From: a virus
Strand: one strand, 5' to 3'
DNA length: 34,696 nt
Virus record (IMG/VR): IMGVR_UViG_3300046002_003237
Coordinates: 1-34,696 of that record
Positions 14,886 through 23,537 of the stretch are shown in pieces (the stretch's first letter is position 1; each line of letters begins with the position of its first letter). Both the position numbers and the translations under genes were made by a program. The notes beneath the pieces are model-generated. The model searched no databases, was not told the origin of the DNA, and was given only the letters and a program-made list of their open reading frames with translations.

Positions 14886-16039
14886 TGGCTCCTGCTATTA
14901 AGATTCCTAAGTCGGGGAAGACGGGTACGCCGCCGGGGATGGAGGGCGTGCGTCCGAAGCCGCCTAAGGCGTTGAAGCCTCCGGGCCGGCCAACGCCGCT
15001 TAAGCGTCCTGGTGGGGCGAGGGTTCCGTTTGTCGTAACGCTTGACCCTAGTAAGGGATCGACGTTCACGCCATCCGCAAAACTTCCGGACGCTCCCGCC
15101 GCGCCTCCCGCTCCGCCTGCCGCTGCCTCCACTCCTCCGCCCCCCGCCGCCCCAACAACGCCATTCAATTACGCGGACGCATTCCTAGCCGACCCGCGCT
15201 TCGCAACCGGCATGGCCGGCATCACACAAACACAACTCGGCGTTGGATCCAATTACGGATTCACGCTGAACCGCGACACGACTGAAGGCTCGCCCACTAA
15301 GGGCATGGTGTTGTATCGAGTGCCGGGAACCGAACCGGGCAAAGGCAATATCACTGGTCGCGTTGATCCCGTTACTGGCGCGTTTACATACGTTGACCCC
15401 TCGGGGGAAGTCTATGACGTTACGAAACTAGAGCTTGACGTTATTCCGATTAAGCGTGGCGAGCGTGGGTATCTTCAGGGCGCGCTTGGTCAGGCCGCGG
15501 CTGGTAGTGAGAAGCAGCAGTTTGCGATTGGGGATGCTGCTGCTCGGGCTGGTGCGCGTCGTAGTGGTATGCGCGCGTCTTCTTCTTCGGCCGAAACTCA
15601 GGCGCTACAGGATGCGCTTCGTAATCTTAGCGTTAGGTCTGGTGGCGAGTTTGCTGGGACGACTGGTCGTTATGCGGATCTTATCAATACGATTTTTCCT
15701 GATCTTGTGAAGAGGGCTGGCGAGTATGCGACGCCGCCTGCTGAAGCGCCGGCTGCTCCCGAAGCGCCTGCGGCTGCGGCTCCGGCTGCGCCAGAGTATG
15801 CTGGGTATAACGCTCCCGTTCCTGGCAATCCGACGAGTGGCACGCTTAGTGCGGGGCCGGGCGGCCAGTTTATGACAATGATTGGTAATGTGACGCTTGA
15901 GCGGAATACGAATGATAAGGCGATCCGTGAGGGTCTTCGAGCGTTCTTGAATAATCCTGCTTACCAGTTGAGTGCTCAGCAGATTCGATACATTAATTCG
16001 CTGATTACTGGTCGGTACAAGGGCAATAAGAAGTATTAG
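14885..16039 (+). CDS. Pro/Ala-rich virion protein candidate, 384 aa
   Basis: Starts at GTG 14885 (TAGTG junction). Residues 1-50 are basic and Pro-rich (PKPPKALKPPGRPTPLKRPGG). Residues about 65-95 form a Pro/Ala linker. A compact region follows (FNYADAFLADPRFATGMAGITQTQLGVGSNYGFTLNRD, then RVDPVTGAFTYVDPSGEVYDV), then a helix/loop region with QFAIGDAAARAGARRSGMRASSSSAETQALQDALRN. A second Ala/Pro linker and a helical C-terminus complete it. The order of basic tail, linker and helices resembles internal virion proteins, but I recognise no family. Nucleotides about 15050-15300 are C-rich, unlike the G/T-rich rest. Confidence 0.7.
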   Translation: MAPAIKIPKSGKTGTPPGMEGVRPKPPKALKPPGRPTPLKRPGGARVPFVVTLDPSKGSTFTPSAKLPDAPAAPPAPPAAASTPPPPAAPTTPFNYADAFLADPRFATGMAGITQTQLGVGSNYGFTLNRDTTEGSPTKGMVLYRVPGTEPGKGNITGRVDPVTGAFTYVDPSGEVYDVTKLELDVIPIKRGERGYLQGALGQAAAGSEKQQFAIGDAAARAGARRSGMRASSSSAETQALQDALRNLSVRSGGEFAGTTGRYADLINTIFPDLVKRAGEYATPPAEAPAAPEAPAAAAPAAPEYAGYNAPVPGNPTSGTLSAGPGGQFMTMIGNVTLERNTNDKAIREGLRAFLNNPAYQLSAQQIRYINSLITGRYKGNKKY

Positions 16040-16044
16040 GTTGG

Positions 16045-16056
16045 TACACTAGACTT
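16045..16056 (+). promoter_or_regulatory. Leaderless-type promoter (TACACT-N6-ATG)
   Basis: TACACT at 16045-16050, then AGACTT, then ATG at 16057. The hexamer starts five bases after the previous stop. Confidence 0.7.
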
Positions 16057-17364
16057 ATGCCGCAGTTTACTTTTGATCCGAAGAACCCGGGAGCAATGTA
16101 TGTCAATACTGCTACTTCTGGTTTTTCCGAAAGCGGGCCTCCTCGTAAGCCTGCAACGACGACGACGATGACAACCGCGACGACCGCTGCTCCGGGCAAG
16201 ACTGCTGCTCAGAAGGCTGCTGAGAAGAGGGCTGTTGATAAGAAAGCCGCCAAGAAGAGGGCTGAGGAGCGTAAGGCTGCTGCTGCTGCGGCGGCGGCTG
16301 CCGAGCGGAATCCGCTTACTAGTTCGTTTAAAACTCCGAATGAGCTTCGCGCTGAGGCTGCTCGATTGGCTGCGATGGGGTCGGTTAGCGAAGAGTCGCT
16401 TCGTACAGAGTCGGCCGCTCAGCAGCGTGACATTAGTGGCCTTAGTACGGCTTTGACTGGTCGCCTTGCGGGGCTTGGCAATGAGTATGCGGCGACGCTT
16501 GGTGGTCTTACGTCACAGTACGGCCAGCTTGCTGGGCAGGCGCAGAGTGCTGGCGAGTCGCAGGCCGCTGCTGCTGGCGCTCCGACGAGTATTGCTCCTG
16601 GTGCTTCTCCGACGGTTGCGACGACGATGGCTGCGCTTGGTGCGATTCCGGCTACGTATGCTCCGGCCGCTGCGATGCGTGGTGCGATGCTTGGTGGTGA
16701 GGCGCGTGCTGCTTTGACGAAGGCGCTTGCTGATCGAGCGACGAAGATTAGTGGGGATACTGCGAAATACTTGTATCAGTTGCAGCAGGATGAGATGAGT
16801 AAGGCTGTGGCTCAGGCTGCGTCTGCTCAGAACGCTGCGCGGCTTGCTCAGAGTGGTGAGGCTGAGTCTTGGAATCAGCAGGTTGATGTTGCTCAGCTTG
16901 GTCAGGGGCAGCAGCGTATTGATATCCAGGCGCAGAAGGCTGCTGCTCAGATTCAAAAGGATCTTGATGCTCTCGGTGGTAAGAGTGCGAAAAAGATTCA
17001 GTCGGCTAAGGATAAGATCCTTACGACTCCGTTTAAGTGGACGAAGCCGAAAAAGGTTCCGACTGGCGAGTACGAGTTTACGTTTGATGTTGGAGATAAG
17101 AAGTATTCGAGTGCGGGCCGTGATGTTGAGGAGGCTAAGGCTAGGCTTGGGGGCGCGATTAACCAGAGCATTGTTTACCCGTATAAGCAGGGCAAGGAAG
17201 TCGTTAAGAGTGTCGCTCCGAATAATGAGGATGTGATCAAGCTTGTGTTGCCGATTCTTGTGAACGCTGGGATGAAGCAGAAGAATGCTCGATTGTGGAT
17301 CTTGAAGAACATTCTCAATGTTACGCCTAGCGTTCCTTCTGCGCCTGCTTATCCTACTACGTAG
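16057..17364 (+). CDS. Ala/Lys-rich coiled-coil protein, probable internal virion protein
   Basis: A 435-residue protein. Residues about 35-90 are a Thr-rich linker followed by a histone-like Lys/Ala tract (KTAAQKAAEKRAVDKKAAKKR) and nine alanines. Residues about 90-320 are long Ala/Gln-rich helices with coiled-coil character (LAGLGNEYAATLGGLTSQYGQLAG; QVDVAQLGQGQQRIDIQAQKAAAQIQKDLDAL). The C-terminal 110 residues are globular, with GEYEFTFDVGDKKYSSAGRD and a helical end. No enzyme motif. Placed just before the giant gene, it resembles the internal protein set that short-tailed phages eject with their DNA; that role is inferred. Confidence 0.7.
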   Translation: MPQFTFDPKNPGAMYVNTATSGFSESGPPRKPATTTTMTTATTAAPGKTAAQKAAEKRAVDKKAAKKRAEERKAAAAAAAAAERNPLTSSFKTPNELRAEAARLAAMGSVSEESLRTESAAQQRDISGLSTALTGRLAGLGNEYAATLGGLTSQYGQLAGQAQSAGESQAAAAGAPTSIAPGASPTVATTMAALGAIPATYAPAAAMRGAMLGGEARAALTKALADRATKISGDTAKYLYQLQQDEMSKAVAQAASAQNAARLAQSGEAESWNQQVDVAQLGQGQQRIDIQAQKAAAQIQKDLDALGGKSAKKIQSAKDKILTTPFKWTKPKKVPTGEYEFTFDVGDKKYSSAGRDVEEAKARLGGAINQSIVYPYKQGKEVVKSVAPNNEDVIKLVLPILVNAGMKQKNARLWILKNILNVTPSVPSAPAYPTT

Positions 17365-17378
17365 TGGCGCTTAGGCGC

Positions 17379-17390
17379 TAGAATACAAGC
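17379..17390 (+). promoter_or_regulatory. Leaderless-type promoter (TAGAAT-N6-ATG)
   Basis: TAGAAT at 17379-17384, then ACAAGC, then ATG at 17391. It would drive the largest gene of the window. Confidence 0.7.
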
Positions 17391-20300
17391 ATGGCGGTAA
17401 ATCCGAATACGGGTCTTACTTCTGGCCCTCCTAAGCCTGTTGATAAGAAGCCGGCGAAGAAGAAGCCTGTTGCGAAGAAGCCTGTTGCGAAGAGGCCGTC
17501 GGTTACGGTTGCCGCTCCGACTCTTCGGCCTGAGTATAATCTTGTTTTTGATCCGACGGGTCAGCAGTCTGAGGCTTTGCAGGGCGAGTTGGATGCTATT
17601 CGAGACTTGTATCTTTCGTCTGCTGGGCGGAACATTGAGGACGAGCCTGATAAGCGCGTAGCCTTGGAGCAGGCTGGTTTGTTGAAGCCGACTGTTTCTA
17701 AGAAGAAGGTTTCTGGGTTGAGGCGTGGCGCGTCGGACGAGTTTGCGTCTGCGATGGATGCGGTTGATGCGGTTGCGCGTGGTGCGGATAAGTCTGTTGG
17801 CGAGCTTGTGAAGCCATTGTTGTTTGGTGGTTTTCTTGGTGGTAAGGGGCTTGTTGAGGGTGTTGAGCGTATTCCGACTGGTCTTGTTCGTGATGAGGGT
17901 GAGCGGTCAACTGTTGGTAAGGATATTGGTGATGCTGCTCGGGGTGTTGTTGGTGGTGTTGCTGAGGCTGGTCGGTTTGTTATTCAAGATCCTGTTGCTG
18001 CTCCGACGACTGGTAAGGCTCCTAAGCGTCCTAGTGGTGCGCGGCCTACGTTTGGTACGGGTGGGTTGAAGCAGACTCGACCGTTGCAGGACATTGCGTT
18101 TGAGGCGCTTGGGAAGACTCCTATCCCTACGGTTCGTCCACCCGTTATTCAAGCAACTGGTTCTGGGCAGCTTGGCGCTGCTGATTTTAAGCAGCAGACG
18201 CTTGGCGGGTTGCAGGATGTTGCGAAGGATATGGCTGCTAAACCGAACAAGTACATTGATGCAAGCGCAGCAAATAAGACTCTTATCGTTGGCGCTTCGC
18301 CAATACTCGCCACTGCCACGCAGCTCTCACTTGACGGCGTTACCGCGCCCGAGATCCAGTCGGTCTTAGATCAGAACAAGTATGGCGCTTTGTCTCCGAA
18401 CGAGAGCATGGAGTATCGCGAAAGGGCGCGCGCTGCCGGACACGATGTTACTAATTGGGAATCGTTGACGCCTGGTGAGAAGATTTATAAGGCGTACAAT
18501 AGTGGTAGCTATGGGCTTGTGACGCTTCGTAATGCGGTTCGCGCTGTGGGTGCTACTGGTAGTGCGCCGGCGGGTATTAAGGCTATTGGTGATGCTGCGT
18601 TTGCTGCGTTTCGTGGCGACACGGCTGAGGGCAAGTCGGTTATCAATGGTGTGCTTGAGCCGTTTGAGTATGCGAGTGAGGTAGCCGAGCGTGATGGGCT
18701 TGCTGCTGGTCTTGCTGTTGCGTTTAGGGATAATCCTGTTGATTTTCTTTTGATTGCGAATGCGGCGCTTCGTACTACTGGTCGAGTTGCTGGTGTTGTT
18801 TCTCGAACTGGCGTGGTGGGTAAGGTTGGTGGTCGCCTTCCGGGTGTGGCGGGTAGGGCGGCGCGTGGCACTGAGGAGTTTGCGCGTACGGGAAAGCCGA
18901 TTATTGCTGAGAGGAATCGTGGCGAGGTTGTTGAAGAGACTCCGCTTACGCCGGGCGCGTTCAAGATTGAGCCTGGGCGCGGGAGTGTTATTGCGCAGTA
19001 TAATGAGTGGAAGAATCGCGACACGGAAATGCGCGCTGAGAATGCTGATGAGATTGCTGAGGCTGAAAGCGTTGGTCGAGTAAACGAGGCTGGCGTTCCG
19101 TTTAAGATTGATCGCAGGCCGCTTGAGTCTTCTATTATTGTGGGGTATACGGGGCCGAACATCCTTAGTCCTATTGGACTTAAGGTGCGTCAGGTTATTG
19201 CTCAGCGTAACAATAGGTTTGGTCGGGCGTATGCGGATCGGCTTCAGGGTAGGCAGGCTTCGTTGTTTACTCGTACGCAGGCGAACATTAGTGATGGCGT
19301 GTTTGTTGAGATCAATAAGGTTCTTTCTGAGGCGCTTGGTAGGGCGGCGACTGATGCTGAGCGTCAGCGTGCAGCGTTTGAACTTACGTGGGCTGGCGAG
19401 TCGTTTAAGGGTACGCCGATTACTCCGAGTAGTGTTGCTGATTATTTTCGGCAGAACATTCGTGATATGGAGGAGTCGCCAGAGTTTTTGCGTGATCCTA
19501 ATAGGAAGACTCTTAAGACGCAGATTGATAAGTGGGCTGAGCAGGCGCGCGAGTGGGATCGTATTGAAGCGGCTCAGCTTGATGCTCAGACTGTTAGGCG
19601 TATTCGTGCGGTTGCGAGGCCGCTTGGTGATCGGAACGAGCTTCTTGTTGCGGCGGCTCTTGGTGTTCCGACTACGGAGTTGAAGCGTCAGAATTATTTG
19701 AGGATGCTAATTATTGATCCTGATTTTGAAGCTGCTGCTCGGGCGCGTAAGGCTGAGCGGAATGTTGGCAAGTCAAGTCCTAAGGCGTTGATTAGGTCGC
19801 AGAAGAAGATTGCGCGTATTGCTGCGACTATGCGTGAGAAGGCTAAGCCTGAGGGGTTTGGTGCGAAGAGTCGTCCGAAGAGTCGCGCTCGTTTTGCCGA
19901 GTTGCGTAGGGATCTTGTTGACGAGTTGCGTCGTGCTGAGAAGGCTGCGCTTGTTCTTGGTGATGAGGATCTTGCTACGCAGTATCGCGAGTATCGAGCG
20001 CAGCTTGTTCTTGCGCGTGTTGGTGCGCCGGAGCGTGCTGCTGTTCTTGCTGATGAGGTTGCGCGTATTGGTCGGTTGGAGGAGCGTGTTGAGGATTTGC
20101 CGGTTGAGGCGCGGCCGGCGTATAGTGCGGCTCAGGCTGTTGCTGCTGAGGTGTCTGAGGCGGTGTCTGCTGCTGAGGCTGCTGGCGGGGTGCGTGCTGC
20201 TGCGCTTGCTTCTGCTGGGGTGAAAAGGGTTGATTCTCGCGTTGTTGCGCTTGCTGAGCAGGCGCTTGAGAAGGCGCGTAAGGATTATGAACTTGATTTG

Positions 20301-22769
20301 GGTTCTGAGAGTTTGACGCCTGACCAGGTTGAGGCGTCGCGGGTGGCTGTTGATGTTGCTGAGCGTAGGCTTGTTGCGTTGCGTGAGGCGCAGGAAGCTC
20401 AGCTTGTTGCGACTGAGGCGCGCAGCACTGTTCGTGGTGCTGAGCGTCGTAGAGAGTCTGCTGTTCGTGAGGTTCTTCGGATTGTTGAGAGTGGTCGTCC
20501 CGTTATTGAGACTGGTAATTTGAAGGCGGCGCTTGACGCTTCGGAGCAGATCGCTGCTGTGCGTGTGCGTAAGTATAAGGATTACGGGTATTACAAACTT
20601 GAGCGTGCGCGTGGCGAGGTGCTTGACGAGTTCATTGCGCGCGTCGAGGCTGCGGATAACAATGCGATTCTGCATCTTGTTCAGAGGGGCGCTATTGAGG
20701 ACATTAGTGCGCCTACTGTTGTGCAGGGCGCTCGGGCGCTTGAAACTGGGCCTGCTGGTCGTGTTCGTAAGGGACGGTTGAAGCCTAGTAAGGGTAGTTT
20801 CTTCGCGTTGGGTAATGAGGAAACGTCTAAGATGTGGCAGAACCTTATGTTCGACACGGCAGAGTTTATCGCTGCTGAGGGTTGGCGTAAGAAGATGCAG
20901 GAACTGATTGAGCTTACGTCTATTAAGGTTAGTGTGTCGGAGCAGATCCTTCGTAATGCTCAGCGCCAAGCTAGTCAGAGGGTTGCCGACAATCCTGATA
21001 TTGATTTTGATGCGGAGATGCAGAAGCTTGTTCTTGAAGGCTTGAATGCTGATTCGTTCGAGTTTAGTATTGGCGATTTTCACTTGTTTAATCCGGGTGC
21101 GCCTAAGGCTAAGAAGCCTACGGAGAAGACGTTTCGTGGGATGATTAATGAGAATATTGATCCTGGGACTGCGGCTGGTTTGTTGTGGCGTGAGGTGAAT
21201 GATCGGACGATTGATCCGAATGCTCCGGGTGATTATTATCTTATGCCTCGCAAGGTTTACGAGTCGATTCAAGAGTCGCTTGCGGATGAGGCGTTCAGGT
21301 TCCGGCCCGGGTCTGGCAAGCTTAGTGCGCTTAGTGGGTATAACCTTGATCGTGCTACTCGGGCTTGGCGTACGTTGACGTTGAATGTTCTTCCGCGTAC
21401 GGCGTTTGCGAATATTGCGGGTAGTGCGATCCTAGGTTTGCAGGCTGGTGCTGGGCCGCGTGCGTGGTATTACGCTTGGCGAGCTTTGATGGGTAAGACT
21501 GATGCTAATGGTCGAGCGTTGCCTGTTCCGAAGGAGTTGTTGCAGCGTTACTACGATCAGTTTACGCCTGAGGTTGGCGTGTCTGGACGGCTTCGTAATG
21601 CTCCTGATGCGGTGCAGGTTGGTGCTGCGTGGGTTGCGTGGTGGATGAATAGCATGCGTCGTTTGAATGGTATGAGTGAGGACTTTGGGCGTCTTGCTGT
21701 GTGGTACTCGAAGGCTTATCCTGAGGCGTTGAAGGTTGCTGATGGTGATGGGCAAGTGTTTCTTAGTCGGGCAAAGCGTTTGAATGATGATGCTGTTGAT
21801 CTTCTTGACGCTATGGCTAATGGTGATCCTGCTTGGACGGCGAAGAATGATGCGTGGCTTCGCCAGTCGTACGACTTCTTGGGGTACTTGCATCGTGGTG
21901 GTCAGACTGCTTCTCGTATTCGTATTGTGATTCCGTTCTGGCAGTGGTACGTGCATATGTTGAAGTTGACGTTTGTGACGATGCCGGTGAAGTATCCTGG
22001 TCGAGCGTTGCTTCTTCAGCAGCTTGGTGATATTGGTGAGGAGTATCAGCGGACGCATGGAGTGATGATCCCTGGGTATGGTGATCTTATTCCGTTGCAT
22101 ACGTTTGAGATGAGTGTTGATAATCAGCCACAGTTTGTGACGACGGCTGTTGGTTCTAGCAATTGGTATCCGCAGGGTACTCCTGCTGGTCTTATTGGTT
22201 CTGGTGGTGATCCTAATATTGCTGGGTATGTTCGTGGTTCTGTGAACCCGGTTATTTCTAATGCGTTTCTTATTGGCCTTAGCTTTGCGATGGGTGAGGG
22301 TAAGGAGTATTCGGATTATGATGGGTTGAAGGCTGCGAAGAACGAGTATGGGAATAGTATTGAGCGCGGCTTTAGTGGTGATTTTGCGAATTATGTTGCG
22401 AATCGAGTTGGCCAGTCTTTCCCGCTTGCGTCTACGATCATGGGTATGGCTGGTCGTCCTTCTAACTCGACGCTTTGGAATCTTCAGATGAAGCCTCAGC
22501 GTGACGATACGCTTCCTCCTCGGCGCGTTGACTTGGTGTCTATCTTTGAGGATCCGTGGGGGCCGAGTGCGCCGATGTATCTTTTGAAGGCGTTTACTGG
22601 TATGCAGTTTCAGGATGTTCCTGGTATTGGCCCGTACGAGCAGGCTCGTATTCGTAAGCTTGCTGATTATGAGGCGAGTAATGCTGCTCGCGAAGAGTCG
22701 AATATTCAGAAGATCATTGCTCAGATCCAGTCTGGTACGACTCTTAATGATCCTAGGGCTGGCAGGTAG
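17391..22769 (+). CDS. Very large internal virion/ejection protein candidate, 1792 aa
   Basis: The largest gene in the window. The N-terminus has tandem Lys/Pro repeats (KKPAKKKPVAKKPVAKRPS). Next come loop/helix regions with GDAARGVVGGVAEAGRF, a segment with YNSGSYGLVTLRNAVRAVGATG, and a long charged helical middle (about 780-1130), probably coiled coil. The C-terminal third is globular and amphipathic: ATRAWRTLTLNVLPRTAFANIAGSAILGL, then YLHRGGQTASRIRIVIPFWQWYVHMLKLTFVTMPVKYPGRALLLQ. These hydrophobic stretches could insert in membranes. With no tape measure gene, size and position suggest the ejectosome protein of a short-tailed phage. No lysozyme motif is visible. I recognise no exact family. 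Confidence 0.75.
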   Translation: MAVNPNTGLTSGPPKPVDKKPAKKKPVAKKPVAKRPSVTVAAPTLRPEYNLVFDPTGQQSEALQGELDAIRDLYLSSAGRNIEDEPDKRVALEQAGLLKPTVSKKKVSGLRRGASDEFASAMDAVDAVARGADKSVGELVKPLLFGGFLGGKGLVEGVERIPTGLVRDEGERSTVGKDIGDAARGVVGGVAEAGRFVIQDPVAAPTTGKAPKRPSGARPTFGTGGLKQTRPLQDIAFEALGKTPIPTVRPPVIQATGSGQLGAADFKQQTLGGLQDVAKDMAAKPNKYIDASAANKTLIVGASPILATATQLSLDGVTAPEIQSVLDQNKYGALSPNESMEYRERARAAGHDVTNWESLTPGEKIYKAYNSGSYGLVTLRNAVRAVGATGSAPAGIKAIGDAAFAAFRGDTAEGKSVINGVLEPFEYASEVAERDGLAAGLAVAFRDNPVDFLLIANAALRTTGRVAGVVSRTGVVGKVGGRLPGVAGRAARGTEEFARTGKPIIAERNRGEVVEETPLTPGAFKIEPGRGSVIAQYNEWKNRDTEMRAENADEIAEAESVGRVNEAGVPFKIDRRPLESSIIVGYTGPNILSPIGLKVRQVIAQRNNRFGRAYADRLQGRQASLFTRTQANISDGVFVEINKVLSEALGRAATDAERQRAAFELTWAGESFKGTPITPSSVADYFRQNIRDMEESPEFLRDPNRKTLKTQIDKWAEQAREWDRIEAAQLDAQTVRRIRAVARPLGDRNELLVAAALGVPTTELKRQNYLRMLIIDPDFEAAARARKAERNVGKSSPKALIRSQKKIARIAATMREKAKPEGFGAKSRPKSRARFAELRRDLVDELRRAEKAALVLGDEDLATQYREYRAQLVLARVGAPERAAVLADEVARIGRLEERVEDLPVEARPAYSAAQAVAAEVSEAVSAAEAAGGVRAAALASAGVKRVDSRVVALAEQALEKARKDYELDLGSESLTPDQVEASRVAVDVAERRLVALREAQEAQLVATEARSTVRGAERRRESAVREVLRIVESGRPVIETGNLKAALDASEQIAAVRVRKYKDYGYYKLERARGEVLDEFIARVEAADNNAILHLVQRGAIEDISAPTVVQGARALETGPAGRVRKGRLKPSKGSFFALGNEETSKMWQNLMFDTAEFIAAEGWRKKMQELIELTSIKVSVSEQILRNAQRQASQRVADNPDIDFDAEMQKLVLEGLNADSFEFSIGDFHLFNPGAPKAKKPTEKTFRGMINENIDPGTAAGLLWREVNDRTIDPNAPGDYYLMPRKVYESIQESLADEAFRFRPGSGKLSALSGYNLDRATRAWRTLTLNVLPRTAFANIAGSAILGLQAGAGPRAWYYAWRALMGKTDANGRALPVPKELLQRYYDQFTPEVGVSGRLRNAPDAVQVGAAWVAWWMNSMRRLNGMSEDFGRLAVWYSKAYPEALKVADGDGQVFLSRAKRLNDDAVDLLDAMANGDPAWTAKNDAWLRQSYDFLGYLHRGGQTASRIRIVIPFWQWYVHMLKLTFVTMPVKYPGRALLLQQLGDIGEEYQRTHGVMIPGYGDLIPLHTFEMSVDNQPQFVTTAVGSSNWYPQGTPAGLIGSGGDPNIAGYVRGSVNPVISNAFLIGLSFAMGEGKEYSDYDGLKAAKNEYGNSIERGFSGDFANYVANRVGQSFPLASTIMGMAGRPSNSTLWNLQMKPQRDDTLPPRRVDLVSIFEDPWGPSAPMYLLKAFTGMQFQDVPGIGPYEQARIRKLADYEASNAAREESNIQKIIAQIQSGTTLNDPRAGR
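17440..17495 (+). repeat. Tandem Lys/Pro-coding repeat
   Basis: AAGAAGCCTGTTGCG occurs twice in tandem with degenerate flanking copies, encoding KKPVA units at the N-terminus of the large protein. The 15-nt period makes in-frame copy number change easy. Confidence 0.65.
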
Positions 22770-22898
22770 CGAGCTTTCGCACCTTCATGTAGGTGGTACT
22801 TACTACCGATAGGCTTGCTTCTTATAGTCTTGATGCTTGTCTTGTAGACTTACAGCAACATCATCAAGCCATCGGTGTAACTACAGATTGGTTTGAGT

Positions 22899-22917
22899 CC
22901 CCCCCCAAACCCCCCCC
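22899..22917 (+). repeat. Double poly-C tract (C8-AAA-C8)
   Basis: Two runs of eight cytosines separated by three adenines, right before a -10-like TACACT. Such long runs are rare in this genome and prone to slippage. Confidence 0.85.
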
Positions 22918-22923
22918 TACACT
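22918..22923 (+). promoter_or_regulatory. Possible -10 element before the NlpC/P60 gene
   Basis: TACACT follows the poly-C tract. It predicts a transcription start near 22930, inside the widest form of the next reading frame, so it argues against the TTG at 22926 as the only start. No -35 box seen. Confidence 0.4.
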
Positions 22924-22925
22924 AA

Positions 22926-23537
22926 TTGAACATTCCAAACTTGTCAATCCAAGAGGACGAGGCGCTTCGCTCTAACTTGCAGATCATGCAGAAGCAGACT
23001 CGTTTCAAGGTGCCGAACATTAGTGTGCCTGTTGAGATTGACTTGCCTGAGGTGGAGGCTCCGACGGGTAGCGTTGCGCGTAGCACTGTCACGGGTGCGA
23101 ACATGGTGAATGCGAACATTCCTATTCCGCCAACGTCGCGGATCGGTAAGAGCGTTGTGCGCGCAGCGTTGCAGATGCAAGGCATCCCGTACTCTTGGGG
23201 TGGTGGTGGTGCTGGTGGCGCGTCGAAAGGAATCGAGCAGGGCGCGAACACGGTTGGCTTTGACTGTAGTGGCTTGGTGCAGTACGCGCTTGGCAAGTTT
23301 GGCGTGAAGACTCCGCGCGTAACGTACGAGCAGTTCCGAGCTGGCAAGCCTGTCCCGACTAAGGCGATGCGTCCAGGCGATTTGGTGTTCTTTAATCCGT
23401 CTAGTCGAGGGCCGGGGCATGTTGGGATCTTCATTGGTGGTGGCAAGTTTATTCACGCGCCACAGACGGGTGACGTTGTGAAGGTGAGCGACTTGTCGAG
23501 TCGGTCTGATCTTGTGGGAGTGCGGAGATACGGATGA
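22926..23537 (+). CDS. NlpC/P60 peptidoglycan peptidase
   Basis: A cysteine peptidase of up to 203 residues that should cut peptide bonds in peptidoglycan. The catalytic Cys is in FDCSG (Cys114 from the widest start), the first His in GHVGIF (165) and the second in FIHAP (177). IPYSWGGG and MRPGDLVFF complete the family pattern. The N-terminal 60 residues are an extended linker (VPNISVPVEIDLPEVEAP) without a signal peptide. The start is uncertain: TTG 22926 directly follows an in-frame stop, TTG 22977 and ATG 22986 are inside, and GAGGACGAGG is at 22953-22962. It could be a virion-associated lysin used at entry or an endolysin; being next to the ejection proteins and a holin-like gene leaves both open. 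Confidence 0.88.
   Translation: MNIPNLSIQEDEALRSNLQIMQKQTRFKVPNISVPVEIDLPEVEAPTGSVARSTVTGANMVNANIPIPPTSRIGKSVVRAALQMQGIPYSWGGGGAGGASKGIEQGANTVGFDCSGLVQYALGKFGVKTPRVTYEQFRAGKPVPTKAMRPGDLVFFNPSSRGPGHVGIFIGGGKFIHAPQTGDVVKVSDLSSRSDLVGVRRYG

Larger units (their letters stand above)
22770..22925 (+). other. 156-nt intergenic region before the lysis genes
   Basis: Holds a weak hairpin (GGTGG/CTACC around 22791-22806), a -10-like TATAGT (22823-22828), an inverted pair CTTGATG...CATCAAG around a 27-nt loop, and two runs of eight C separated by AAA (22899-22917). A second -10-like TACACT is at 22918-22923. A small open frame at 22793-22975 (GTG start, 60 residues) spans it but has no start signal. It is the clearest place for a transcription switch between virion and lysis genes. 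Confidence 0.5.

Noticed and set aside
19773-21272. 499-residue open frame on the - strand in the giant gene
   Set aside because: Composition (Arg, Ser, Thr, Asn, Leu) is the mirror of the G/T-rich sense codons. No start signal or domain seen.
22885-22906. GGTTTGAGTCCC resembling a tRNA T-arm
   Set aside because: The flanking bases cannot form the T stem, and no acceptor or anticodon arm is found upstream.
22793-22975. 60-residue frame across the intergenic region (GTG start)
   Set aside because: No Shine-Dalgarno or -10 at the right distance, and its Pro runs come from the poly-C tracts. It could be real, but support is too weak to list as a gene.
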